NCBI GenBank assembly: GCA_017936285.1
Contig: JAGBFU010000018.1
Coordinates: forward strand, 1 to 64,000
Length of the DNA stretch: 64,000 nt
Reading direction: 5' to 3'
From: Marinifilaceae bacterium
Lineage (GTDB): Bacteria; Bacteroidota; Bacteroidia; Bacteroidales; Marinifilaceae
Below the pieces are notes generated by a model. It had not been told where the DNA came from, ran no database searches, and was given only the letters and a program-made list of their open reading frames with translations. How positions within the stretch are numbered: the stretch's first letter is position 1; each line of letters opens with the position of its first letter. Shown here piece by piece: positions 29,090-37,717 of this stretch. The position numbers and the translations under genes were made by a program.

Positions 29090-30160
29090 ATGCAGATCAG
29101 AATTGGCGACGAGGTAAGTTTTTTAAGCGAAAAACTTGATGGTAAGGTAACAAGCATTATCGATGCAAATACTGTTAATGTCTATTGTGATATATATGGA
29201 TTTGAAATTCCAGCATCCGTAAATGACTTGGTAGTTACAAAGAGTACCCTGGATTTGGATTCCAGCTCTCAAAGCAGGCATTCCCCCAATGGAGCCCCTA
29301 TCAATACTCAGGCTACAAATAGCATATGGATTGCCCTACTGCCGGATAACTATGCTGATTTGCAACACTCCCGCTTCGACCTATATTTGATCAATGATAC
29401 CAAAGAGACTATCCTTTATACTATAGCCGCCAACAATGGCGAAGTATATAATGCCCTATCGGCAGGTAACATCAATCCCGAAACCTCGCTACAACTTGGC
29501 ACATATACTCTCAAAGAGATTGAGGCTAAGCTCAAGACAATTGTTGTGCAGTGTCTGATATATAAAAAACGTAGTGAAGAGTGGGCTGCTCCAATACAAC
29601 TCGAAGTTAAGCTCTCAGCAACATCTCTTTGTAAATCCGGAGCATATCGCGAAAGCAGATACCTGAAAGGCAAAGCATTTATCCGTGAAATAAAGGAGGA
29701 GGAGATAGGTGAAAAGATATACAGAATCAAAGAGCAGATTGAACAGGAGAGAGACGATTACTCTGCAAATGATATTAAAATTGTTCCGGATAAACGTCTG
29801 CTTAAAGAGTTAAACACCAAAATGAATCAAGACCGTAAATCTCATAGCGGCATAAAAGAGCAGAAGGAGTTGAATCCCAACATTATTGAGGTTGATTTGC
29901 ATGCAAATGCCCTGCTTGAAACCACTGCCGGTATGGATAGTGGTGCTATACTGGAGTTTCAGATGGAGGTATTTGTAAAAACCATGGAAAAATACAAACT
30001 CCGCAAAGGGCAAAAGATTGTATTCATCCATGGTAAGGGCGAAGGCATATTGCGCCAACGCATCATGTGGTTGCTTCAAACCACCTATAAACGCCATAAC
30101 CACCAAGATGCCTCATTCAAGCAGTATGGTTTCGGTGCAACAATGGTAACTATACGTTAA
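29090..30160 (+). CDS. DUF2027 domain protein with C-terminal Smr domain
   Basis: The 356 residues start with a small beta domain (GDEVSFLSEKLDGKVTSI), continue through the DUF2027 region to about 200, a charged linker, and an Smr domain at about 265-356 (IIEVDLHANALL and FIHGKGEGILRQRI). Smr domains are found in MutS2 and act as nucleases or RNA-binding modules; here there is no MutS part. It is a standard Bacteroidota protein of undefined role. Its stop shares the bases TTAA with the stop of trxB on the other strand. Confidence 0.85.
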   Translation: MQIRIGDEVSFLSEKLDGKVTSIIDANTVNVYCDIYGFEIPASVNDLVVTKSTLDLDSSSQSRHSPNGAPINTQATNSIWIALLPDNYADLQHSRFDLYLINDTKETILYTIAANNGEVYNALSAGNINPETSLQLGTYTLKEIEAKLKTIVVQCLIYKKRSEEWAAPIQLEVKLSATSLCKSGAYRESRYLKGKAFIREIKEEEIGEKIYRIKEQIEQERDDYSANDIKIVPDKRLLKELNTKMNQDRKSHSGIKEQKELNPNIIEVDLHANALLETTAGMDSGAILEFQMEVFVKTMEKYKLRKGQKIVFIHGKGEGILRQRIMWLLQTTYKRHNHQDASFKQYGFGATMVTIR

Positions 30161-31101
30161 TCATTTAATGAAGCCAGATAACGTTCAGCGTCAAGAGCAG
30201 CACGACAACCTGCAGCTGCCGATGTGATTCCCTGACGATAAACAGGATCCATCACATCACCTGCAGCAAATACTCCGGGAACATTTGTCAACGAGGTCTT
30301 TCCCTCGGTAATGATGTATCCCTGCTCATCAACATTGATATATTTGCTGAAGACCTCTGAATTTGGATGGTGACCAATTGCAAGGAAGAATCCATCAATT
30401 GCAATCTCGCTCTCAGACTGCTCCTCTGTACCCTTCTTGTGTACCAGTTTTGCACCAGTCAAGCCTGAATCATCGCCCAACAAATCCAATGTCTGAGTCT
30501 CAAACAAAATCTCGATATTTGGAGTTTTGAATACTCTGTCCTGTGAAGCCTTTGAAGCTCTTAAAACGTTTCTACGAACAATCAGATATACCTTCTCTGC
30601 CAATCCAGCCAAATAGGTAGCCTCCTCACAAGCGGTATCACCACCACCAACGACAGCCACCTTCTTGCCACGATAGAAGAAACCGTCACAAGTAGCACAT
30701 GCGCTTACTCCCATTCCACGGAACTTCTCCTCGCCCGGCAACCCCAAATACTTCGCAGTTGCGCCTGTAGCAATAATCACGCTATCTGCCTCTATCTCAG
30801 TGGATTCATCAACAGTAACCTTAAGTGGGTGCACCGAGAAATCAACAGATGTAACCACTCCGAAACGCATCTCAGTTCCCAAACGCTCTGCTTGAGCACG
30901 CAAATCTTCCATCAACTGTGGTCCCTGAACTCCGTTAGGATATCCCGGAAAATTCTCAACCTCAGTAGTAATAGTCAATTGACCACCCATCTGCAAACCT
31001 GTATAAAGCACAGGATTCATATTCGCACGAGAGGCATAAATTGCCGCTGTATAACCTGCAGGTCCTGAACCTACAATCAAACATTTAATGTGTTCTGCCA
31101 T
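30157..31101 (-). CDS. trxB: Thioredoxin-disulfide reductase
   Basis: It uses NADPH and FAD to reduce thioredoxin. The frame extends to 31194, but a complete promoter at 31135-31166 lies inside that extension, so the ATG at 31101 (MAEHIKCLIVGSG) is the start, giving 314 residues. FAD motif GSGPAGYTAAIY, redox-active CATC (in SACATCDGFF), NADPH motif GGGDTACEEA and C-terminal AAGDVMDPVYRQ are all present. The XRE gene is divergent from it. Confidence 0.96.
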   Translation of the reverse strand: MAEHIKCLIVGSGPAGYTAAIYASRANMNPVLYTGLQMGGQLTITTEVENFPGYPNGVQGPQLMEDLRAQAERLGTEMRFGVVTSVDFSVHPLKVTVDESTEIEADSVIIATGATAKYLGLPGEEKFRGMGVSACATCDGFFYRGKKVAVVGGGDTACEEATYLAGLAEKVYLIVRRNVLRASKASQDRVFKTPNIEILFETQTLDLLGDDSGLTGAKLVHKKGTEEQSESEIAIDGFFLAIGHHPNSEVFSKYINVDEQGYIITEGKTSLTNVPGVFAAGDVMDPVYRQGITSAAAGCRAALDAERYLASLND

Positions 31102-31134
31102 ATTATTTAAATTCATTATTTTCATTACCGGAGG

Positions 31135-31166
31135 CAAAGATAGTGCAAGGCAAACAGAAACACAAA
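31135..31166 (-). promoter_or_regulatory. trxB promoter
   Basis: Minus-strand TTTG (31166-31163), 20 bases, TATCTTTG (31142-31135). Exact match in boxes and spacing; leader about 27 bases. Confidence 0.85.
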
Positions 31167-31184
31167 TATATTTGAATAAGAATT

Positions 31185-31214
31185 TATGGTTCAACTATTA
31201 TAGATTGAACCATA
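31185..31214. promoter_or_regulatory. Inverted repeat, candidate operator
   Basis: TATGGTTCAA and TTGAACCATA form a perfect 10-bp inverted repeat with a 10-base spacer, centred about 60 bases upstream of the trxB start of transcription. A further TTGAACCA half-site lies at 31423-31430, just before the XRE regulator gene. No T-tract follows, so a terminator is unlikely. The rest of 31215-31422 is AT-rich without other clear signals. Confidence 0.4.
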
Positions 31215-31422
31215 TTGCATACGGGGACAAACAATACGCATCTACACCATTCAATAATGTTACATCAAAACAACCATCAAATTTAAACCACTATACATCA
31301 ACACCTTACTACACGCAATAGCATATTATTATTAACTATTTATATCACATTTCAATTATTTTATTACATTAGATTTAAGATTCAATACAAAAATAGGGCA
31401 AGAAACAACCATTTTTACCGCA

Positions 31423-31430
31423 TTGAACCA
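31423..31430. promoter_or_regulatory. TTGAACCA half-site before the XRE gene
   Basis: It repeats the arm of the inverted repeat at 31185-31214 and ends 15 bases before the ATG at 31446. It would overlap the translation start region or promoter, a good place for autorepression. It could be chance for an 8-base word. Confidence 0.3.
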
Positions 31431-31445
31431 CATTTAAGCCATTTT

Positions 31446-31853
31446 ATGAGAACTATGGAGGAGAATTTCGCATACCGTTTAAAAGAGATACTCGCAATGC
31501 GTGAGCTAAGTTGTTATAAACTTGCCAAAATGAGTCATGTCTCCAAAGGAACACTTTCAAACTATATTAATGGAAAAATCATTGCCCCTGATTTAATGGT
31601 TATAAGCAAAATATGTATTGTCCTGAAAATCTCCCCACACTGGTTGCTCCATGGTTCAGGTCTGCAAACATTATGTGAATCAGACATTCGATATATGCGA
31701 TATAAAACCAAAAAACGGGTAACACGTCAGGAGATTGAGCGAGTTCGAAACGCACTAAACAAGCTGTTCGATGATTTGTTACTACTCATTGAAGAGAGTT
31801 CGGCAATGGAGGAGTTTATCAGAAAAAACACTCCTGAGATTACTCAAAAGTAG
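31446..31853 (+). CDS. XRE-type helix-turn-helix regulator
   Basis: A 135-residue protein. Residues about 10-70 are a Cro/C1-type helix-turn-helix domain (YKLAKMSHVSKGTLSNYING, then SPHWLLHGSG). The remainder is a charged helix likely used for dimerisation. An alternative ATG lies at 31455. It is divergent from trxB and 26 bases before the methyltransferase gene, which has its own promoter box overlapping the intergenic gap. What it senses is unknown. Confidence 0.82.
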   Translation: MRTMEENFAYRLKEILAMRELSCYKLAKMSHVSKGTLSNYINGKIIAPDLMVISKICIVLKISPHWLLHGSGLQTLCESDIRYMRYKTKKRVTRQEIERVRNALNKLFDDLLLLIEESSAMEEFIRKNTPEITQK

Positions 31854-31864
31854 GAGTAAAGCAC

Positions 31865-31872
31865 TATCTTTG
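31865..31872 (+). promoter_or_regulatory. -7 box abutting the methyltransferase start codon
   Basis: TATCTTTG ends 7 bases before the ATG at 31880. With the usual distance from -7 box to start of transcription, the mRNA would begin at or within a base or two of the ATG. No TTTG is visible at -33. Confidence 0.5.
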
Positions 31873-31879
31873 CACCACT

Positions 31880-33052
31880 ATGAGTATCAAGGAGACATAT
31901 CGTTTTGCAAAGGAATATCAGGATAGTGACACTGACAAATTGCTTTTAAAAAGTAAAAACTATCCCGAGGTCGATATGCGGCGTGCTGTTATGCAAATTC
32001 TGTCAAGACGTGCTGTCAAAGAGAAGCTACCAACATGGTATTGCAACAATGAGATACGTTACCCATCCAAACTATCTACCGAGCAATGCTCATCCGAGAT
32101 TACTGCGAAATACAAAGCCTCGCTTATTACTGGAACAACTCTGTCCGATTTAACAGGGGGGCTTGGAGTTGATTGCTGGGCCTTCTCCATGAAAGCAAAA
32201 CAGGTTAAATACTACGAGCGATATGAGGAGTATTGCTCCGCAGCAGAGCACAACTTTAAGGCTCTTGGATGCATGAACATTACCATCCATAATTGCGACT
32301 TCCGCGACATCATAGATTCCATTAATGCCGATACTATATATATCGACCCTGCCCGTCGGGGCGAGAATTCACAACGTCTTTTCTCTCTGCAGGAGTATGA
32401 ACCCAACGTTGTTGAACTGAAAAATACACTACTGGATGCTTCATCCCTGTTGATTATCAAGGTCTCTCCCATGGCAGATATAACCGCAATATGCCAGGAG
32501 ATTCCGGAAATTTTCGAAATTGATATTGTTTCGGTAAAGAATGAGTGCAAAGAGCTGCTTCTGCTTGCCCATAAAGGTATCGCTGACGACTTAAAAGTCG
32601 TTACATTAAATTTTGATGGCAATAGAGAGCAAAGAGTTGAGTTTATGCGCTCTACCGAGGGAGAGCTGACAAACGACTATGCAAAAGAGATAGAAGAATA
32701 TCTATACGAACCCAATAGCTCTGTTATGAAAAGCGGATACTTTAAGAGTATAAGCTCTATTTTCGGAGTCAAGCCTATTGGTCGCAACAGCCATCTGTTT
32801 ACCTCCGGGAACAGGGTTGAGAACTTCCCGGGAAGAGTTTTTCGCATAAAAAGGGTCATAGATTTCTCTTCAAAGTGGCTTAAGGGTGCAAAAAAGGAGT
32901 TTTCCAAGGCAAATATAGCAGTAAGAAACTTTCCACTTTCTGTGGCAGAAATCAGAAAGGCGACAAAAATAGGAGACGGTGGAGATGTATATCTCTTTGC
33001 AACCACCATTAATCCGGGGAAAAAAGTAATAATCGAGTGTTGTAAAGAGTAA
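31880..33052 (+). CDS. THUMP-like domain class I SAM methyltransferase
   Basis: A 390-residue protein. The SAM-binding loop is DLTGGLGVD near residue 90, the acidic ribose contact is YYERYEEYC, and the catalytic-type motif is YIDPARRGEN near 152. The C-terminal 100 residues correspond to the THUMP-like domain annotated in Bacteroidota homologues. An RNA substrate is likely but not shown. It follows the XRE gene and precedes the channel-like gene by 49 bases. Confidence 0.82.
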   Translation: MSIKETYRFAKEYQDSDTDKLLLKSKNYPEVDMRRAVMQILSRRAVKEKLPTWYCNNEIRYPSKLSTEQCSSEITAKYKASLITGTTLSDLTGGLGVDCWAFSMKAKQVKYYERYEEYCSAAEHNFKALGCMNITIHNCDFRDIIDSINADTIYIDPARRGENSQRLFSLQEYEPNVVELKNTLLDASSLLIIKVSPMADITAICQEIPEIFEIDIVSVKNECKELLLLAHKGIADDLKVVTLNFDGNREQRVEFMRSTEGELTNDYAKEIEEYLYEPNSSVMKSGYFKSISSIFGVKPIGRNSHLFTSGNRVENFPGRVFRIKRVIDFSSKWLKGAKKEFSKANIAVRNFPLSVAEIRKATKIGDGGDVYLFATTINPGKKVIIECCKE

Positions 33053-33101
33053 CAATAGTTTCTGAATATCGTATTATGTGTTAAACAAAACAGCACACGA
33101 T

Positions 33102-33782
33102 ATGAAACATACAGAATCAGAAGAGTTATCACACAAGCAATTTGTCAACACTATTGTTATTTTCGCAAGCATAGCCTTAATTATCCAGATATCAATTGAC
33201 ACCTTCACCCCCATGCTTCTATCCGAGAGTTTCATCAGAAACTTTCAACTTGTTATCTGTGCAATATTTTTATATATGCTTATCTACGAGATGAAAACCT
33301 CGAAAGAGCCACAAAGATATTTCTGGATTCATTTACCGCTCTTTATCATATCAATCCCATTCCTTACCATTATACAATGGTTCGGCATTAATATTGAGCA
33401 TGAGTTACACCTGTTCTTCTATACTATCCCGGCTATCCGTGGAATAGTTGCACTTTTCCTTATTGTCAAGTGGTTGGTTCCGCAAAAGAATCTATCACTA
33501 CTTATCGCCTACTCATCAACTCTTATTTTGACAACATACTATGGAAGCCTGATATTTTACCAGGCAGAATTGGGTATGAATCCGCAAATAAAAAACTATT
33601 GGGATGCACTTTTCGGATGGGCTCTTATGAATACAACAACAGTAGGTGCTCCAATATTTGCCGTCACAAAAACAGGGCAATTCCTTGCAGTCATCCTATC
33701 AGGTGGCGGCATGCTGTTCTTCCCTATTTTCACAAGCTATATTGTAACAAAATATCAGGATAGCCACAAAGAGAGTAATTAA
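33102..33782 (+). CDS. Potassium-channel-like membrane protein with TVGAP filter
   Basis: The ATG at 33102 gives 226 residues; a GTG at 33078 would add eight. Five hydrophobic segments precede a pore-helix-like stretch (NYWDALFGWALM), then TTTVGAP and a last helix (FLAVILSGGGMLFF). This is the S5-pore-S6 pattern of voltage-gated-like potassium channels; the residues after the filter (AVTKTGQFLAV) also align with the usual PVT..G segment. The filter core TVGYGD is replaced by TVGAPI (bases 33636-33656), so ordinary K+ selectivity is doubtful. The fourth helix lacks a regular arginine ladder. It is followed by a shared terminator. Confidence 0.65.
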   Translation: MKHTESEELSHKQFVNTIVIFASIALIIQISIDTFTPMLLSESFIRNFQLVICAIFLYMLIYEMKTSKEPQRYFWIHLPLFIISIPFLTIIQWFGINIEHELHLFFYTIPAIRGIVALFLIVKWLVPQKNLSLLIAYSSTLILTTYYGSLIFYQAELGMNPQIKNYWDALFGWALMNTTTVGAPIFAVTKTGQFLAVILSGGGMLFFPIFTSYIVTKYQDSHKESN

Positions 33783-33789
33783 TAAAAAA

Positions 33790-33810
33790 GTAGGGGCATT
33801 ATGCCCCTAC
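33790..33810 (-). terminator. Terminator of the dsbD-like gene
   Basis: GTAGGGGC, 5-base loop, GCCCCTAC, followed on the minus strand by six T. It lies 28 bases beyond the stop at 33838. The opposite strand has no T-run. Confidence 0.88.
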
Positions 33811-33837
33811 AAATATCTATAACAGTGTTGAAAAATA

Positions 33838-35934
33838 TCAATTCGCAGCCTTGTACTTCTCAACTCCGGCCTTCAGGAACTCAACGAAAGCATCGGCATC
33901 CAGATTATATCCACGAGCCGGCATCATAACGTACGGACGAAGATTCTCCTCTTCACCATGGCGGCTGTTCAAAAGGATATAATTTGGCTGTGCATTAGAG
34001 TCGAAGTTATTAATCTGGAAATCAGCATTCTTCTTTCCAAGTGTATTCTTCAACTTACCATCCTTGCCTGTGTATTGCTCTGCCTCAGGAAGCTCTGTCT
34101 TGTCATCGACATACAATGCACAAATGATATAGTCGTTTGTCAAAATCTCTATTACTCGGGGATCTGACCAAACGCTCTGCTCCATCTCACGACAGTTGAC
34201 ACATCCATGTCCTGTAAAATCAAGGAACAGAGGCTTATTCTCGGCCTTGGCAACACGCAAAGCCTGCTCGTAATCGAAGTATCCCTCCAAACCGTGAGCC
34301 AAGTGCAGGAAGTTTGCATACTTAGGCTCCTCACGCTGCTGAACTGTTGAAGATATTGCAGAACCGCGCAATGAACGAACATTCTCGCGAACAATTCTGT
34401 TAATATCGAAGTCGATAGTCTCTTGTGGTGGCAAATATCCTGCCAATGCCTTCAATGGAGCACCGAACATTCCAGGAACCATATATACAACAAATGTAAA
34501 TACGACAATCACTAACGAGATTCTCAAAATACCCAATGGTTTCTCACAGTAGTCTGCATCATCGTGTTGCAATTTGAATTTACCCAACAAATAGAGACCA
34601 ATCAACGAGAATACCACAATCCAGATAGCGATATAGATCTCACGATCAAGAATTCCCAAATGGTATGTCTGGTCGATTACCATCAGGAACTTGAATCCCA
34701 ATGCAATCTCAATGAATCCCAATACAACCTTAACTGAGTTCAACCAACCTCCAGACTTTGGAAGTGATGACAACTTAGATGGGAAGAAAGCAAAGAATCC
34801 AAATGGAAGTGCTACCGCCAATGAGAATCCAAACATTCCGATAATCGGACGCAATACTGAACCACGAGCTGCCTCAACCAAAATAGTACCTACAATTGGA
34901 GCGGTACAAGAGAACGACACCAATACCAATGTAAATGCCATAAAGAAAGCACCGATGTAACCTCCCTTATCTGCTTGCGCATCTGTCTTATTTACCATCC
35001 ATGATGGCAATACAATCTCGAACGCACCAAGGAATGACGCTGCAAAGATCATAAAGATTACAAAGAAGAACAAGTTAGGTACCCAGTTTGTACTCAACCA
35101 GTTTGTGAAATCAGCTCCCAGCAAGAATGAGATAATCAATCCGATTACTGTATAAATGAAGATAATAGAAAAGGCATAGAAAAGCGCTTTCATCTTAGCC
35201 TTCTTTTTATCCGCATCACTATGCATAAAGAACGATACTGTCATAGGAATCATCGGGAATACGCATGGCATAATAACTGCAGCCAAACCTCCAGCGAATG
35301 CTAACCAGAAGAAAACCCACAAAGAGTCCTCTTTCTCCTCTGTAGCAGGCTCAACCTCTGCCTCAGCAACAACAGCAGGAGCAACTGGCTCAGCAACACT
35401 CTCACTCTGTGGAGCAACTTGCTCCTTTACAGGCTCAGTTGCCTTCTTAGGCTCCTCTTTCTTTGGTGCATCTTTTTTGGCAGGAGCAACAACCTTGCGC
35501 TCAACAGGAAGTGAGAAATCATAGCTTCCCATTATACATGAACCGCCATCCTGACACAATTGATAATCAACACATCCAGCGATAGCCTTTGCAGCATCGT
35601 CTGTAAACTTAACTGTCTGGGTAATTGTAAAGTTACCCTCAAATGACCATACATCAACCTCAAAGATGTCATCATAAGCCTTATGAGGCTCCGGAGCCTC
35701 CACTGCCTTATCAACTCCCTCAACGCCCTTGTTATAGGTGATTGATGTAGCCATTGGACCACCAACAGGTGTGTTCATTGAGTACACATGCCATCCTGCA
35801 GGTATACTACACTTAAACTCTACCTTGTAATTTCCATCCTTCAATGGAGTTACACTGCTCTTCCAAGCAGCCTCTTGTGCATTCAGTGCAATACCGAACA
35901 GGCACAAAAGAGATACGATTAATAATTTTTTCAT
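33838..35934 (-). CDS. DsbD-type thiol:disulfide reductase
   Basis: It passes reducing power from cytoplasmic thioredoxin across the inner membrane to periplasmic thiols. The 698 residues have a signal peptide (cleavage near ALNAQ), an N-terminal immunoglobulin-like domain with Cys in YQLCQDGGSC, a Pro/Ala/Glu/Lys-rich linker at about 150-205, eight or so helices with the membrane cysteines in MPCVFPM and SFSCTAP, and a C-terminal thioredoxin-like domain with GCVNC. It stands alone between rng and a convergent gene; trxB elsewhere in the window would supply electrons through thioredoxin. Confidence 0.9.
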   Translation of the reverse strand: MKKLLIVSLLCLFGIALNAQEAAWKSSVTPLKDGNYKVEFKCSIPAGWHVYSMNTPVGGPMATSITYNKGVEGVDKAVEAPEPHKAYDDIFEVDVWSFEGNFTITQTVKFTDDAAKAIAGCVDYQLCQDGGSCIMGSYDFSLPVERKVVAPAKKDAPKKEEPKKATEPVKEQVAPQSESVAEPVAPAVVAEAEVEPATEEKEDSLWVFFWLAFAGGLAAVIMPCVFPMIPMTVSFFMHSDADKKKAKMKALFYAFSIIFIYTVIGLIISFLLGADFTNWLSTNWVPNLFFFVIFMIFAASFLGAFEIVLPSWMVNKTDAQADKGGYIGAFFMAFTLVLVSFSCTAPIVGTILVEAARGSVLRPIIGMFGFSLAVALPFGFFAFFPSKLSSLPKSGGWLNSVKVVLGFIEIALGFKFLMVIDQTYHLGILDREIYIAIWIVVFSLIGLYLLGKFKLQHDDADYCEKPLGILRISLVIVVFTFVVYMVPGMFGAPLKALAGYLPPQETIDFDINRIVRENVRSLRGSAISSTVQQREEPKYANFLHLAHGLEGYFDYEQALRVAKAENKPLFLDFTGHGCVNCREMEQSVWSDPRVIEILTNDYIICALYVDDKTELPEAEQYTGKDGKLKNTLGKKNADFQINNFDSNAQPNYILLNSRHGEEENLRPYVMMPARGYNLDADAFVEFLKAGVEKYKAAN

Positions 35935-35938
35935 TGGT

Positions 35939-37483
35939 TCATTTATTTAATTCATTCTTATTTTTATCATACAAATGGAACTCATAGATATAGTATGATG
36001 GAACCTCAATGATTGAAATCCATAACTTATATCTGATAGACCATTTCAAACGCAAAGAGTTTAATCCTCTCTTAATATATGAAGCAATAAACGGATGAAG
36101 CTTTAAAGTCACCACCTTTACTCCTCCATCACCGGCAACTCCGGCTATTGCATCCTCAATTTTATCCAGAACGAGGATTGCAGCCTCGGCCTTACCGCTT
36201 CCATGACACACCGGACATTGATCCAAGGTATCAACACTCATCACCGGACGAACACGCTGACGAGTAATCTGCATCAAACCAAATTTACTCAAAGGCAAAA
36301 TGGTATGTTTGGCTCTATCGGTCTCCATAAGGCTTTTCATCTTGTCAAAAACCTTTTGGCGATTTTCGGCCAGATTCATATCGATAAAATCAATAATAAC
36401 TATTCCGCCCATATCACGCAACTGCATCTGACGCGCAACCTCCTCGGCTGCAGCCAGATTCACCTCAAGAGCATTACTCTCCTGATCAGTGCCCAATTTA
36501 GAACGGTTACCGCTATTTACATCAATCACATGGCAAGCCTCGGTGTGTTCAATAATAAGGTATGCTCCATTTTTAAATGATACAGTCTTGCCTAATGATG
36601 ATTTTATCTGTTTGTCAACTCCAAAATGGTCCATAATAGGAATCTCGGGGGCAACATACTTTACAATACTCTCCTTCTCAGGTGCTATTGACCGCAAAAA
36701 GAACTTAATCTCTCTGCTCAATGCTACATCGTTGACATATATATTTTCAAATGAGGGGTTCAAAATATCCCTCAAAAATGCACTTGTTCTATCAATCTCT
36801 CCTAAAATCAACTTTGGTGGTTCAATCTCTCTAAGATTGCGGAACGAGGCCTCAAAACGTTCAACCAACTCTTTAATCTCCTGGTCAAATACAGCCACGC
36901 TCTTCCCCTCTGCAACGGTACGAACAATAATACCATAATTTTTAGGACGTATGCTCTCAATAAGTCTCTTCAGACGTTTTCTTTCGTCATTTGACTTAAT
37001 TTTCTGTGAAACAGAAACTTTATCAGAAAAAGGAATTACTACCAAATTCCTGCCTGCTAAACTCAATTCTGATGTCAATCTCGGCCCCTTTGTCGAAATA
37101 GGCTCTTTCGAAACCTGTACTGCAACCCATTGGCCTTGAGACAATACATCTCCAATCTTTCCCTCTTTTGAAATCTCTTCCTCCAATCGCAACTTGCCTA
37201 CAGGCATACCTTTGCGAGCAAGGCACTGTTTTATGTAGCTATCAAGAGATTTAAACTGAGGGCTCAGATCAAGATAATGAAGAAATGCGTCCTTCTCATA
37301 CCCGACATTGACAAAGGCAGCGTTGAGTCCGGGCAAAATTTTCCTAACCCGACCAAGATAGATATCTCCAACGGCAAACTGCACATTGGTCTTCTCCCTG
37401 GTCAGCTCCACAAGCTTCTTCTCGCGAAGCATCGCGATTACCACCTCGTCAGAGCGGACATCAATAATCAATTCGCTACTCAT
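35939..37483 (-). CDS. rng: Ribonuclease G/E family protein
   Basis: A single-strand-specific endoribonuclease for rRNA and mRNA processing. The 514 residues contain the S1 domain (VGDIYLGRVRKILPGLNAAFV), the catalytic region with DVNSGN and IIDFIDM aspartates, and the zinc-link CPVCHGSG near 410. The C-terminal scaffold region of RNase E is missing, so it is the RNase G type. Its stop lies 4 bases before the dsbD-like ATG. Confidence 0.93.
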   Translation of the reverse strand: MSSELIIDVRSDEVVIAMLREKKLVELTREKTNVQFAVGDIYLGRVRKILPGLNAAFVNVGYEKDAFLHYLDLSPQFKSLDSYIKQCLARKGMPVGKLRLEEEISKEGKIGDVLSQGQWVAVQVSKEPISTKGPRLTSELSLAGRNLVVIPFSDKVSVSQKIKSNDERKRLKRLIESIRPKNYGIIVRTVAEGKSVAVFDQEIKELVERFEASFRNLREIEPPKLILGEIDRTSAFLRDILNPSFENIYVNDVALSREIKFFLRSIAPEKESIVKYVAPEIPIMDHFGVDKQIKSSLGKTVSFKNGAYLIIEHTEACHVIDVNSGNRSKLGTDQESNALEVNLAAAEEVARQMQLRDMGGIVIIDFIDMNLAENRQKVFDKMKSLMETDRAKHTILPLSKFGLMQITRQRVRPVMSVDTLDQCPVCHGSGKAEAAILVLDKIEDAIAGVAGDGGVKVVTLKLHPFIASYIKRGLNSLRLKWSIRYKLWISIIEVPSYYIYEFHLYDKNKNELNK

Positions 37484-37547
37484 TCAATCTTTCCCTCAAT
37501 TAGAAGCTGTTAAAATTTATTTCGAAAATGCTATCCGTTATTGCAAA

Positions 37548-37580
37548 ACAATCCTTATGGCATTAAGCCGTAAGGATTGT
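37548..37580 (-). terminator. Terminator of the HU-COX24 unit
   Basis: ACAATCCTTA, inner GGC/GCC and a 5-base loop, then TAAGGATTGT. Read on the minus strand it is followed by TTTTGC, a modest T-tract. It lies 30 bases beyond the stop of the small basic gene. Confidence 0.7.
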
Positions 37581-37609
37581 TGTAACATTTGACACAATAA
37601 TGGAAAACA

Positions 37610-37702
37610 TTACTTTCTTGTTTTGTGACGATTCTTTCTTAGTCTCTTTTTACGCTTGTGCGTTGCCATTTTATGTCTCTTTCTCTTCTTTCCGCTAGGC
37701 AT
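37610..37702 (-). CDS. 30-residue AURKAIP1/COX24-like basic protein
   Basis: A tiny gene. The 30 residues start MPSGKKRKRHKM and are more than half Lys, Arg and His. They match the AURKAIP1/COX24 (DUF1713) family, whose mitochondrial members are the small-subunit ribosomal protein mS38; Bacteroidota homologues are annotated with this domain. A ribosomal role is therefore likely but not proven here. It starts 15 bases after HU and, unlike nearly every gene in this window, has a strong Shine-Dalgarno sequence. Confidence 0.85.
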   Translation of the reverse strand: MPSGKKRKRHKMATHKRKKRLRKNRHKTRK

Positions 37703-37705
37703 AAT

Positions 37706-37715
37706 CTCCTCCTTT
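37706..37715 (-). promoter_or_regulatory. Strong Shine-Dalgarno sequence of the COX24-like gene
   Basis: AAAGGAGGAG, then ATT and the ATG. The GGAGG core is 5 bases from the start codon. Bacteroidota ribosomes generally do not use such sequences, so its presence may mark special translational control. Confidence 0.8.
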
Positions 37716-37717
37716 CT

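Noticed and set aside
31102-31194. N-terminal membrane extension of TrxB
   Set aside because: The extension contains the complete trxB promoter, and the family starts at the ATG 31101.
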